Of a stretch of DNA of 64,000 bases, positions 46,263-57,319 are shown piece after piece; position 1 is the stretch's first letter, and every line of letters starts with the position of its first letter. A program made the position numbers and the translations under genes. The notes under the pieces are model-generated. The model worked only from the letters and a program-made list of their open reading frames with translations. It did no database searches and was not told the DNA's origin. The stretch is from Amblyomma americanum (Eukaryota; Arthropoda; Arachnida; Ixodida; Ixodidae): assembly GCF_052857255.1 (NCBI RefSeq), contig NW_027526484.1, positions 2,205,501 through 2,269,500 of the forward strand, in the 5' to 3' direction.

Positions 46263-47639
46263 TTGTTCGTTTCACCCTTCTAAAAAAGGTTAAGATAAAT
46301 GGCAAAGACGGTAGTGTGAATAACATGGTTTTTTAATGGAACGTTCTTGCAGCCTAATGTGGTTGGACACATTTTCCCATTTTTCATTCGCAGGTTGAAA
46401 ATCAAGCGCAGTAACTTAGCTCAACAGGTATATGTAAAAGCCTTTCGAGGGTCAGTTTGTCGAGGCGTAGAAGTGAAGATGGGATTATTCAGTGCCTGTG
46501 CAATGAATTTGTTGCGTTTGTGACTGCCTTTCAGATCTTAGTTTATTTTTGCGCAGCTTTGCCTGTACCTCGTACTGATTTTCACTTGATGTCATTGCCT
46601 CTCATTGCCTCTCTCTTTCAACGTTTTAAGCTAAAATGATTTGTACTATAGCCGCACCGCGTCTCTACTTGACACTTTCACCACGGGAGCAATTTTCGAA
46701 GCCATAAATGCTGTGCATCATGGACCACCGGTGGGCCACCTTTAATTTTCTTGGATGCGTCTCGACAATTCACAGGCAGCGGCGGTTATGCGAAATTCTT
46801 GGAACCGCCAACAGATGGCAATGTAGACCTATTTGAAAAATCAGAGCTGTACCACGGCTGCATCGTGCGTCTCAATATTCGTGGCCGCACAGCATACTCA
46901 CGACTTGTGTCAACGGCGACTCGAGACGCAGTAAATGTGTTAAGCACGTAAGCTGCTGTCACCATAGAGGCGGTAGCTCTCGTTGATTTTGAGCACTTAT
47001 CCCAATTATTGCGTGACTCTTATGTTTTTGAGCACTGCGAAATTAGTACGTACCTGCAGCTGACTATACCAGGAACAATATACGCAGAAAGCAGTTACTA
47101 GGTTTTAATTCCTGAGGGTCACTACCTTTATTTAAAAGGGTACAATGCGAAATCGCCGGAATAAAATTGCCTTTGGTACACACACCGAGTACTTTTATAC
47201 ATTAACTTCTCCAAGGTCGTAGCAGATAGGTGTTTGTATTAATGCATATTTGGTTGGGGCTGTAATGTGAACAGTGCTTTCGCACACACGTTGGTATCGG
47301 TTACTATGATTTTTTCACAGTCATTCAGTAGGAGTTGATATATAGTTTTGCTGATATGGCTATTTCTTGTTATTTTCAAGGGTTACTAAATTTTACCACA
47401 ACGCACCTTACTTTCACTAACTTGCATGGCAGTAGCAAACTGGGCGAAGAGTTACCAGCTTTTTGTTAATAAGCACTACGACATTTTTTTAAGGATCTAG
47501 TGTCACGGTTTTGCAGGCAGAAACAACATTTCAAGAACACTAATAATATTGTATAGCGTTACTTTCACAAATTCTCTCTCACTTAGTTACTTACTTTCAC
47601 TACTTTGTAAGTTATTATCGTTTGGCTTGGAATAGTTTA
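46263..47639. other. Intron sequence, nothing recognised
   Basis: AT-rich, no domain, no clear repeat edges. Confidence 0.45.
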
Positions 47640-47719
47640 TCGGGTGTTTAACGTCAGAAAGCGACTCAGGCAATGATGGACGCCGTAGTGAAGAGCTCCG
47701 GAAATTTCGACCGCCTGGG
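47640..47719 (-). mobile_element. 3' half of a Ruka-like SINE split by an LTR element
   Basis: GTTTAACGTCAGAAAGCGACTCAGG through GAAATTTCGACCGCCTGGG matches the terminal part of the SINE at 37,116-37,342. The sequence stops exactly at CTGGG, and the rest of the SINE resumes at 54,277 after the inserted element. Confidence 0.85.
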
Positions 47720-48550
47720 TGTCGCGAATTCGTAACGCGTCCCCGACTTTCCAAAGCGGAACGCCATTGCGTGCAGATTCGAGCAAGAGAACAAACAGAT
47801 CAAACAAAACAAAACGAAGCCGTATTTATAATTTAAAGGAAAAGAGCCAATAAGAAAAGCAAACAACAATAAAACACACTATACACGCGTACAAAACTGC
47901 AGGTCCAAGGAAAGCATTCACCAGATATTGAGCGTCCCGGGTGAAGTGGGGATGCCTTGCCGACGGGATGGACCGCGGGTTGATGAACTGCGACGCGTCG
48001 CTGGCGTTGCGTCGACGGAAGCGGCGAAAAAGAGCCAGGTGGTACTAGCAGCGGAGAGGATCGACTCCAGGAAGACGCCGGTGGTCTCCCGTCAACAGCC
48101 CGAGGAACTTGGCATCAGCAGGAAAAGCGTAGCCAGGACCCGTCGACGGTGTCTCGAAACACCGGAGGTTTAATGCAGGCAGGGGTGCCTTTCGGCAACA
48201 CGGACCCTCAGTTCATCGGCTGCCACCTCGATGGTTGCAAGGAACGCAGTAGGCTTGCGTCGGTGATCGAAGGGAGGGCACGGCAGCACGGATCCAACGT
48301 CTGACGGCTGCCACCTCCACGCTTGAATGACACGATCTCCGCTGCTGTCTCTCTTCACACCTCGGTATCTGACACGTCAGCTCTCCGCTGCTCGTGCTCG
48401 CCACGCTCTTCGTCGCCGTCACCTCGCACAAACTATTCGCACGCGCACACGCGCAACTGTGGGCTGGCACGTGCAGCGCTTCGCTATTGACGCACCACTG
48501 TGGACGCACCGCGTTCGAAAATCCCCCGACGATCTCATGGGCACATTGCA
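47720..48550 (-). repeat. 3' LTR (left) of the Gmr1-type element
   Basis: Collinear with 53,452-54,276. Shared blocks include AAACGAAGCCGTATTTATAA, ATTGAGCGTCCCGGGTGAAG and CGCACCGCGTTCGAAAATC, with scattered substitutions and small indels. Ends are TGTCGCG and CATTGCA on the plus strand. Confidence 0.92.
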
Positions 48551-48554
48551 AATG

Positions 48555-48572
48555 CCCCCCCCCCCCTCTCCC
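48555..48572 (-). promoter_or_regulatory. Polypurine tract of the Gmr1-type element
   Basis: On the minus strand, GGGAGAGG followed by a run of G lies a few bases before the start of the 3' LTR at 48,550. It is the expected primer for plus-strand DNA synthesis. The G run appears expanded. Confidence 0.75.
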
Positions 48573-48949
48573 TTCGGAAAAGTTTTTCACATAGAAAGAA
48601 CTGCCGTTGGTGCACACAAGGCTTATGTTCATGTGGTAAACGGACAAGTTAGATGCTGCCGGTCACCGAAGGCACTTTTGACAGTGACACATGGAGGCAC
48701 ATGGAAACGCGCACAGAAGGAAGATGGGGTCAAACCTTATACATCTGGCAAAAGAGAAAATAAAATCAGTAGAAAAATATCAGACACTAACTTTAAACAT
48801 GTCTGTGCGATGAAGGTGAATATGTACCCACTAAACAATCCATAATTGGAGAACGAAGGAAGAAGAAAGAAAAACAAGCCACAAACACTACCACACTGCA
48901 TTTGCACAGGTAACCATTGCAAGCACCGGATAGTAGCACTGTACATTGG

Positions 48950-50350
48950 GCATTACCCGCCGGCAATTTGAAAACGACTCATGCAATCGGCGCCTACGTT
49001 TTCGGAGTCCTTGATGTACTTTACACTAACGGTATATACTCTTGTAATGTTAAGCTCCAACGCAGTATACTGCTGTTCAATTGATTTGCCTTTGTTAAGT
49101 ATTGCAAGAGTTGATGGTCAGTGTGAATGATGAAGAACGTCCTGTGCAAGAATATGTGGAATTTCTCAACCGCCCAGACTATCGCCAAACACTCGCATTC
49201 AATTGCTGAGTAGAGAGATTTGCAAGGTAACTGTCAAATCGCATATGATAATGGGTGGAGGATTCCATCATGCTCCTGCAAAAGACCGGCGCCTATGCTG
49301 ACCTCGGAAGCATCTCTGCGAAGCATGAACTACACACTGAGAATTGGAGCTCTTAATACGGGCCTGGAGGTTAATACGTTCTTGAGCTCGTCAAAAGCGG
49401 TTTGCCGTTGTGGTGTCCAAGAGACAAGGTTGCGTACATTTTTGCGTGTCATCTTCACGAGCGGTTGGACTTTGTCGGCATAGCCTGGGATGAACTCGTG
49501 GTAGTATCCGGCAGGCCCAAGTAAGGAATGCACTTGCTTCTTCGTCTTTGGAAGCAGTATGTTGACAAGCTTTTCCACCACCGTTTCCAACGGTCGGATG
49601 GTTCCTTCTCCAAGCTGGTGTCCAAGAAAAGAGATGCTAGTGGCTCTGATTTCACTCTTCTGCGGCTTTATCGTGAGGCCGGCCTCGCACACCCTGCTAA
49701 AGAGTCTGTTTAAAGTCCAAAGAGCTTCTTCCCAGGTAGAGGTCGCTACAATAACATCGTCGATGTAATGAACGACATTGTCTATGCCTTGTAAATGAAT
49801 GCGCATCAGGCGCGTAAATGTAGCCGATGTTGTCTTAATGCCGAAGGTCATATAGACAAAGTGATAGTGACCAGATTGGGTAGATAACGCTGTTTTTGGT
49901 CTCGAAGCTTCCTCCAAGGGTACTTGCCAGTAGCCTTTAGCAAGGTCAAATTTTGAAAAGTACACCTTGGTTCTAACCTCACTAAATATTACATCTCTCC
50001 TTGTAGTGGGGTCTGCATCAAACAGAAGAACTTCAATGATGCGTCGAAAGTTGATGCAAGTCCGATAGGTGTTGTCTTTTTAATCAGAACGAGGGGGAAT
50101 TGTATGGAGATATTGAACGTTCATTGACCCATAATTTGATCATCTCATCTAGCTCCTTTTCGACCACATCCTTCATGGTAAAAGGCAACGGGTATTGCGG
50201 GGTATTCACGAATTCAGAAATCGAGAGCCTGAGTTGACACTCCACTATATTAGTCTTCCCGGGAATCTCGGAAAAGATGTCTGCATACGTCTTAAGTAAG
50301 CTGCGAATCTCCTGATGTTGGTCATCGTCGAGCTTGATGGAGATTTGCAC
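48950..50350 (-). pseudogene. Reverse transcriptase and RNase H of the Gmr1-type element
   Basis: From 50,350 downward the minus strand shows the RT N-terminus (AYPLP-like block, LDEMIKLWVNERSISPYNSP). After frame breaks near 50,090-49,970 comes an open stretch at 49,965-49,330: FSKFDLAKGYWQVPL, then the catalytic YIDDVIVA box, then FLGHQLGEGTIRP and the thumb. RNase H follows in other frames: DASEVSIGAGLLQEHDG near 49,300-49,250 and ECECLAIVWAVEKFHIFLHR near 49,190-49,130. The YIDD aspartates are intact. Frameshifts make the whole non-functional. It lies downstream of integrase, the opposite of standard Ty3/gypsy. Confidence 0.88.
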
Positions 50351-50379
50351 GGCTTCAATTCCTTTACTGTGGTCCGTGC

Positions 50380-51700
50380 TAAGGGTAGGCAGTTGTTCGT
50401 CAGAGTCACCTTCTTCGAATACGACGTAATATTACGCCTGCACGGTCTCTTCGGACGCACGCTCTTCTTACCATTTGAGAATATTGATGTAAATTGGTTC
50501 TGAGTGTGGCCCAAGTCGATCCAATAATCCACGTCGTTCTTTTTGCCAGAAACCACGAATGAACCTTTCCACTGCATCAAGAGTTTATTTTGGCTACTCG
50601 GCAAAAGAATGAGGACATGATCTCCAACCCTTAACTGCCGCGTCTTGCTGTTCCTCTCATAGTATCTCTTCGGAGAGTGTTTGACACGCAACAAATTTTA
50701 ATGTGCCGCCCTCACAGTTTGGTCGACACGTTCTCTTAGATCGAGAATGTAACCGTATGTCGTCTTCGTGTCTGCTCCAAGCTCTTCCCTTGTCCAGAAC
50801 TTTCTGAGGACTGTGAGCGGTCCTCGCACATGTCGTCCAAATATCAACTCAAACGAAGAAAGCCCAGACTCGCTAGCGGCACCTCTCTGCATGCGAACAG
50901 AAACGGAGCCATATAATGATCCCATGTTTTGGGCTGCTCATGACTGTGCTTCTGCAGCATCTGCTTGAGTGTGCCGTTAAAGTTCTCTACCATTCTAATG
51001 CACATTGGATGGTAAGAAGCGTGCTGAGATGTTTCACCGCCAAGAGATCATTCAGCACTCTCATCATTTCAGAAGTGAAGCAGGAGCCCTGGTCGCAAAG
51101 GATCTCTCTCGGCAAACCTATTCGTGAAAACATCTCCACCAAACCCTCTGCCACGGTAGTTGAATCTATATTTGGCCGAGCCACGGCGTCGGGATACCGC
51201 GTGGCAAAATATACGAGAGTGAGAATATATTTATTCCATTTCACCGATGTGGGCGACAAGTGACCGACAATATCGACAGAGACCCGATCAAAAGGAGTGT
51301 AGATAAGAGGCATGCGTTAAAACGGAGCTTTCCCTACTTTGCCTTTCGGGCACGTCCTTTGGCACGAGTCGCACGACATGACATACCTCTTAATCTCCTC
51401 CTTCAATCCTGGCCGGTAGAATTCTTTCAGAACTCGATCTGTAGTCTTCTTATTGCTCTAATGCCCCGCCAACGGGTTTTTGTGGGCAAGCCTTAAAACC
51501 TGCGATCTGCAATACTTTGGAAGAACTACCTGTCGAGCCTATCTGCCAGAGGCTAGATGATAGAGGCGGTACAACAAACCCTTTTCGACAGAATACGAGT
51601 GCGAAGTGCCGTGCTTGCCGTGGAACACCTTTTTTACTTTCACCCAACACGCCTTCAATGACCCATCCTCTCTTTGCTTTTTTTCTAACATCCCATTGGT
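50380..51700 (-). pseudogene. Integrase of the Gmr1-type element (before RT)
   Basis: In minus order: the zinc-binding domain (LRLAHKNPLAGH, then CDSCQRTC near 51,380-51,360); the core with SVDIVGHL (first Asp, about 51,270), ILCDQGSCFTSEM (second Asp, about 51,090) and VENFNGTLKQML (Glu, about 50,980); then SSFELIFGRHVRGPLTVL; and a C-terminal GPY/F-like module RVGDHVLILLPS with LMQWKGSFVV (50,640-50,540). All three catalytic acids are readable, but they sit in different frames with several breaks. The RT begins about 30 bp after this module, showing the gene order directly. Confidence 0.88.
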
Positions 51701-51949
51701 AAACCTCATGGGACGAACGCTTAAAGCAATATTTTCCCTCCTTCGTCCGGAAACTTCCTTTCCAGCCAACAGCACTTTTGGTCCTGGCCTTCACCACTTG
51801 CACTGGCAGCCTCGTCATTCACTATGCGAGGACATAATTTACCAACGCCCTCCGATCTCTTCTAATTAATGTCTGGATTTGACGGCTCACGGGCCTTTGG
51901 TAAATTTCAAATTATGACATCGATCGTACAATGGTGTCTCCATGCACTT

Positions 51950-52150
51950 TATCAGGGCCGTGCCAGTGAAATAGGGCGAAACGATATGAACTGCTGCCTC
52001 GGGCACTTCCAGATTGCTGCCGTCCACAATGAACACCGTATATCTCGAGCCGGTGAGCTGAGTCAGGAACTAGGGCTCTCCGCACAACCACGGTATTGCT
52101 CCCCGTGTGCGGTTAAACACGTACGGGTAGGCCTCGGAGCCCTCCCTCTG
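51950..52150 (-). pseudogene. Protease of the Gmr1-type element, altered active site
   Basis: The minus strand reads HTGSNTVVVRRALVPD near 52,110-52,060 and, after a frame change, YTVFIVDGSNLEVPEAAVHI then TALIKCMETPLYD (52,035-51,925). This fits an aspartic protease whose D-T-G-S active site has become H-T-G-S. Its position between gag zinc knuckles and integrase fits gag-protease-integrase order. Confidence 0.65.
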
Positions 52151-52299
52151 CAGGCATGTGTTGTGCGTCTGCAGGCTTTTTCAGGACAAGTCTGACCACC
52201 ACCTTACCCTCAGCTACTTAAAGTCTACCTGCTCTTGAAGACACCGTTTCACGCGCAACACACACTGGCTGAACACAACAGGACGACTGCTTCGGGTTT

Positions 52300-53411
52300 T
52301 CGTGCTTACTTAAACAGGAACTTACTTCATGACCTGTTTTTTGGCAATAAATGCAATAAAGCTGTTTTCGTTTAAAGCGATAGTCAACAGCCTTATGTCT
52401 ATGTCGGTTACAAATGATGCACCTACCTAACTTTGTACTTGATGGGATAGCCTGTTATACGTAGTGGCACAGACAGGGGCTTAATTGTTTACATTCTTTT
52501 TAGGCTGCCCCACAATACTTTCTGTCTACTTGATGGAAAATTCTTCCCTCTTGGGATGCCCACTTCGAACGAGTCTTTGAACGAAGACAAGTTTCTTTGC
52601 CGCTGGGCCTCTAGAAAGGTTGTCTGCTGCCTCAACCATTTTGTCCTGCGTCTTGCACTCTTTTTCTCGAAGGAAAATCACCAGACGCCTATGACAGTTC
52701 CTCATGAACTGTTCAACCACTACCAAGTCACGTAAATCATTGTACGTTGTGGCCGTTCCCGGCATCTCGACCCATCTGTCGAAAAAAGTGAACAAGCGTA
52801 CCGCGTTTTGCTTGCCTGTTTCTTTCTAGCGGCTTACTTTCACGAAACCTTTTGCGGTACCCCTCTGCTGCGAACCGAAAATGTTGGAGCAGGGCTAGTT
52901 TTGCCTTATCATAACCCATTGAATCTGCTGGGGACAGTCGACTGAACACACGAAGAGTCTCCCAGTCAAAGACATACTCAGTGCTGTAGCTCATTTCTCC
53001 TAGGGCTAGCTGTGCCCTTCTGCGATACGCTCAAAACATTTAAGGTAAGCATCCAAATCATGCCTACGATCATCGAACGGCGGAATCAGCTTGTGTGGGC
53101 CAACCACTACTGACGGCCCCGGTGCGGGTTCTCGATTACCCTCACCGGCTTCTGTGAGCCTAAACTTGGAGCTGCAATATACGCTCTTCAGCCTCTGCTA
53201 GCGACTCTGCATGCTCGCATTCGGCTTCTGCTAGCGCCTTTTCATGCTTGTGTTGAGCATCGCGTTCGGCTTCATGTGCTGCACGTTCCTTCTCTTGCTC
53301 GGCAGCCAACCACGTGCGCAGCTCGGCGTCTTTCAACCCCAACTCTCTCCCTAACTCAATTAACTCATTTAGCGTGCTCATTGTTTCCATATTCTTAAAA
53401 GTATCTCTCAA
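52300..53411 (-). pseudogene. gag of the Gmr1-type element (SCAN-like)
   Basis: It starts with ATG at 53,411, about 20 nt after the PBS. The first 83 codons are a charged coiled coil (ELGLKDAELRTWLAAEQEKE..., Glu/Ala-rich), ended by a frame break near 53,160. Then come PPFDDRRHDLDAYLKCFERI (about 53,070) and a SCAN-like block in two frames: KAKLALLQHFRFAAEGYRKR (52,905-52,845) and VVVEQFMRNCHRRLVIFLRE (52,725-52,660). Two zinc knuckles, CIICNRHRHK and CIYCQKTGHE, lie at about 52,430-52,330; the first has lost its last Cys. SCAN domains of vertebrate transcription factors derive from Gmr1-like Gag, so the resemblance fits the pol order. Confidence 0.78.
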
Positions 53412-53430
53412 TATAAGTTAAATGGCTTCG

Positions 53431-53449
53431 CCCTGTCGCGCGGACGCCA
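53431..53449 (-). promoter_or_regulatory. Primer-binding site of the Gmr1-type element
   Basis: TGGCGTCCGCGCGACAGGG begins two bases after the 5' LTR end. It opens with TGG, complementary to a tRNA CCA end, and resembles the TGGCGACCGTGACAGG type used by several gypsy elements. The matching tRNA cannot be named without a tRNA set. Confidence 0.65.
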
Positions 53450-53451
53450 AT

Positions 53452-54276
53452 TGCCGCGAATTGTCGCGTCCCCGAATTTCCGAAGGGGAACGCTATCGTG
53501 AGCAGGTTGGAACAAGAGAACAACAGATCAAGCAAAACAAAACGAAGCCGTATTTATAATTTAAAGGAAAAGAGCCAATAAGAAAAACAAACAACAATAA
53601 AACACACTCAACACGCGTACAAAACTGCAGGTCAAAGGAAAGCGTTCACCAGATATTGAGCGTCCCAGGTGAAGTGGGGATGTCTTGCAGACAGGATGGA
53701 ACGCGGGTTGATGAACTGCGATACGTCGCTGGCGTTGCGTCGACGGAAGTGGCGAAAAAGAGTCAGGTGGTACTAGCAGCGGAGAGGATTGACTGCAGGA
53801 AGACGCCGATGGTCTCCCGTCAACAGCCCGAAGAACTTGGCAGCAGCAGGAGAAGCGTAGCCTGGACCCGTCGATGTCGTGCCGAAACTACGGAGTTTTA
53901 ATGCAGGCAAGGGTGCCTTTCGGCAGCACGGACCCTCAGTCGGTCGGCTGCCACCCCCACGGTTGCAAGGAACGCAGGAGGCGTGCGTCGGTGATCCAAG
54001 GGAGGTCCACGGCAGCACGACCCAACGTCCAAAGGCTACCACCTCCACGCTTGAATGACACGATATCCGCTGCTCTGTGTCCCTTCACCCCTCGGTTTTC
54101 TGACACGTCAGCTCTCCGCTGCTCGTGCTCGCTACGCTCTTCATCGCCTCACAAACACCTTTCTCACGCGCACAGGCGCAACGCTGGGCTGGAACGCGCA
54201 GAGCTCCGCTGTTCGATACACCACGGTCGACGCACCGCGTTCGAAAATCACCCGGTGTTTTCATGTGCACATCACA
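53452..54276 (-). repeat. 5' LTR (right) of the Gmr1-type element
   Basis: See the 3' LTR for shared blocks. On the minus strand it starts TGTGATGTGCAC and ends CGCGGCA, next to the PBS. Confidence 0.92.
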
Positions 54277-54428
54277 CTGGGGTTCTTTAACATGCACTGA
54301 CATCGCGGAGTACACGGGGCTCTAGAAATTTGCCGCCATCGAAATTCGACCGCCGCGGTCAGAATCGAGACCGCGTCCTTCATCTCAGCAGCCGAGTGCC
54401 ATAACCATTGAGACACTGCGGCGGGGTT
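54277..54428 (-). mobile_element. 5' half of the split Ruka-like SINE
   Basis: CTGGGGTTCTTTAACATGCA through GAATCGAGACCGCG (degraded B box) to GAGACACTGCGGCGGGG (A-box region, also degraded). Together with 47,640-47,719 it reconstitutes one SINE in both order and orientation, with CTGGG present twice. Confidence 0.85.
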
Positions 54429-54858
54429 ACTATAGTTTCATGCCAGTACAGCTTTACTGTTGGGCTCTTGTCTTTTGCACCGAACTGGTAACACCTACCG
54501 TGAGTGTGTAGGCTCATGAAGTGCTTTATTCTGAATGGGAATTTTTTAGCCACCAATATTTTTTTTTGTTCCCGAATCATGTACGTGCACAAGTTTGCCA
54601 ACGCAGTTTCTTAGGTTGTGGCGTGGCAAGACGACCTACTTTGCCACACAGCACTGCTGACGCCGCTCATTCACACGTCTCTGTCACGGCTAAAGATTTT
54701 AGTCAGTTATTAAAAAAATGAAATAATTGTTTCATAACACAGCTCCTATCTAAGAGCAAAGAAAATAAAAAGTTTGGGCCTAAAATAAGTATCGTAAAAT
54801 GCACAGCCTGCATTCAGGGCCTTATCTTAACTGCGGGTGCATGCAAGATTACGCTTAC

Positions 54859-54945
54859 CTGATTACCCTTCTGACTATGGCAAGCAGGAAGACGATCACC
54901 CCATTCCTTTCTTGCTTGTACACAATGAAAGCTAAGAGAAATCCG
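54859..54945 (-). CDS. NRF-6-like gene, exon E5
   Basis: 87 nt, acceptor CTTTCTTTCAG, donor ATCAG/GTAAGC. It encodes GFLLAFIVYKQERNGVIVFL then LAIVRRVIR. It completes the S-G-F-L-L motif begun at the end of E4 (F-F-F-F-L plus split Ser). Phases agree on both sides. The frame is intact. Confidence 0.9.
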
Positions 54946-55069
54946 CTGAAAGAAAGCATTGAGAATATAAGTACAATGGTGACTGGCTATACAAGAGGGA
55001 AGTATTTCTTCAGCACAAATTGCTGCAAACCACGTCTTCTGTACTGTGTACACTTTGTTCACTGATAGG

Positions 55070-56900
55070 TCACTGCGTGGACGGGAAGACTACTTAAAGG
55101 AAATGTTACTGTTGTCTTCTACGCACAGAACGTGTAACTGTGTCGCTACTACCACGTTGTCATCTGCTGTTCAGCGATACAGACTTGTTAACTGAAAACT
55201 GCATTACGCGCGGCAACTCATAATTCTGGCTCGAGACGTGGGTCTGCCTCTCTGATACCCTGCAGCACGGTTAAAGCTACAGCTGCGTGGTGTCGGCTAA
55301 CCGGGTGGAGGTAGCCATGCTAGCAAAGTTAACCTTGGGAAAAGCTACTGCTGACGTAAAAATGGTACCTATTAATCTTGACACTCTTTTAAGAGGGAAT
55401 TGTAAAAATGTAAAGGCTCCGGGCAGGCACGACCGGCTATTACACTTGATAAACGCTTTGCGGCATAAAACCCAAAATTAACCTGGTGATTCGTTAGCTT
55501 CTGTGTGCAAGATCGGCGAGTTATTGCTCACCGCAAAACTTTCTTTGGTGGCTGTCGAAATCACAGGACTTCACAATACCCGGCTCAGCAGTGATTCCCC
55601 TGGCTACCGTGATTGGACAGCGGATCGCCGCCGGCCAGTCTGAGGGCAAAATTATTTACGAGGATGCGCGAACGCTTTTATAAGGCCCGCCCAAAAGACC
55701 TAAATTCATGAGGTTGTTCGTACGTGAGAAAAGCTCATGATTTCTCAGTGCGGGTTCACCCTGGGAATCCCGACAGGAATCACAGATACGGCGGAAGCAT
55801 CGGGAAATCACCAACTTTTATTTCAAAACAGCTGAGTGAACTTGACCCCTCACTGCATGATAGTTAGCAGCCGCTTCGATATTGCTATACAGCTTTATAA
55901 CGGCTTCAGTAGAAGGCGTGCGAGGGCCTTCTCGCACAAGCTGGCATAAGTGCGGATGGCATATGTGTTGAATTAGGTGACTGACTGGGCCAGGCTATTG
56001 TACAATTTGATATAGATGGCGGGCCGCCTTGAGAAAAAGATGAAAAAGGGGCTGACTGAAATCAGCCCCCCATACGAAGCCCCAGCTCCCACACTATCAA
56101 ACTGTGATGTTCAAAAATAAAAAAAATCGTCCATGTATTCAAATCGCGGTGTTAAAGAAAACTTCCAAAAATCGTCCATGTATTCGGCCTTCCTGCCGAT
56201 TTCCAGCTCTCAAGAAAAATAATTTGATGACGGCAGTGATCGGCTGTGTTAAGGACTTGCCAACGACTGCTTTTCATTAATTTTTGCGTATGTGCGTGCA
56301 CAGTTACTAAACACAACTTTTCTCGCGTTTAGTGGGTTCCATTGCAAGTAATCCGGAGCGGTACTAAGGCGCTGTGCTTCCGCAGTGGCTAGGCTCCTTC
56401 TCTAACTGCATTTTGTTGTCACCTATTTCAATTTTCTCCTTGCGCGAGCTCGCACGACCGTTTCGTATACCACTGATGCGGCAACGTTGCTCGCCGAACA
56501 TGCCTGCGCTCATGACTGTCAAGTTGTTACAAATCCATATACATCTTGCAATGACATACGGTAGAACTCGCGCTTATGCTCTGGTGGCGGATGAATCGCA
56601 ATTAGTCGCCTCCATGGCTTGGCTGACGGACATGGCTGGACTTGCAGCCTGCCCATTCGACTGCCACAACGAGGCGCCGCAGTCATGCGATGTTCCGGCG
56701 TCTGATAGAATCTCCCTCGCAGTTTCTGGTGTGATTGAGAAACCGCGGGGCTGTCGAAGGGATAGTGCACTAGCCAAGGAGAAAGTGGGAGGGCCAGGAG
56801 CGGAAGCAGTAGATACTGCAGGAAGATAAAATAGAGTGTGCGATGTGTGCATGCGCGGCGCTTGCGGCTGTAGGCTATTCTGATTAAGCCCGTTGTAACA
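55070..56900. other. Intron E4-E5, nothing supported
   Basis: Contains a hairpin GGGGCTGACTGAAATCAGCCCCCC near 56,050 and a repeated AAATCGTCCATGTATTC (56,126 and 56,172). A 151-codon plus-strand open frame at 56,374-56,829 has no recognisable domain. Confidence 0.4.
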
Positions 56901-56905
56901 CGTAC

Positions 56906-57002
56906 CTCAAGAAGAAGAAGAAGCAGTCGACGCTCTTAAATCCCACCATTGTAAATATGTTCTGCCAGTTGTTGATATACACTACGGCGTTCACCATGTG
57001 GG
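56906..57002 (-). CDS. NRF-6-like gene, exon E4
   Basis: 97 nt, acceptor TTCTCTTCATCAG, donor TTGAG/GTACGT. It encodes HMVNAVVYINNWQNIFTMVG then FKSVDCFFFFL. The G-x-x-S-V-D-x-F-F-F-L-S-G pattern is diagnostic of the family; a Cys replaces the usual Thr after Asp. The 3' phase fits E5 exactly. Confidence 0.9.
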
Positions 57003-57107
57003 CTGATGAAGAGAAAATGGGTATAAGTAAAGCTGAAGCTTTACGCTGTGCTGAGCTATGAGTAAAAACACAGTTAAATGCATCACCGCGACAAATTTGG
57101 ACCACGC

Positions 57108-57196
57108 CATTCTTTAATACACGCTGACAACGCACAGCACGTAGGTCCTTTTCAATGGCGCCTGCATCGAAAGGCGGAAGCCGCAGTCGCCGCGGA
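57108..57196 (-). mobile_element. Diverged Ruka-like SINE fragment
   Basis: TTCTTTAATACACGCTGACAACGC followed by GCACAGCACGTAGG and GGCGCCTGCATCGAAAGGCG, then GCCGCGGAT, parallels the central part of the SINE at 37,116-37,342. The tRNA head is lost. Confidence 0.6.
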
Positions 57197-57319
57197 TAAA
57201 TAAGAGTAAGAATTTTCTTGTCTTTTTCAACGCACATGACCACGCCAAAAGATACTTGCAGAGCGGAAAACCAATTCGCGCAGTCTGAGCAGTGTATGCT
57301 CGCTATTTTTTCCACTGCA

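Larger units (their letters stand above)
47720..54276 (-). mobile_element. Gmr1-type Ty3/gypsy LTR retrotransposon (integrase upstream of RT), decayed
   Basis: Two LTRs of about 830 bp, both TG...CA in the minus orientation, lie at 53,452-54,276 (5') and 47,720-48,550 (3'). A 5-bp target duplication CTGGG (47,715-47,719 and 54,277-54,281) lies inside a SINE. A PBS candidate, TGGCGTCCGCGCGACAGGG, follows the 5' LTR after two bases. A G-rich polypurine tract abuts the 3' LTR. On the minus strand the coding order is gag, protease, integrase, RT, RNase H. Ordinary Ty3/gypsy elements have integrase last; the order seen here is the one described for Gmr1-like elements, whose Gag is related to the SCAN domain. 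Many frameshifts and visible LTR divergence show it is old. Confidence 0.9.
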
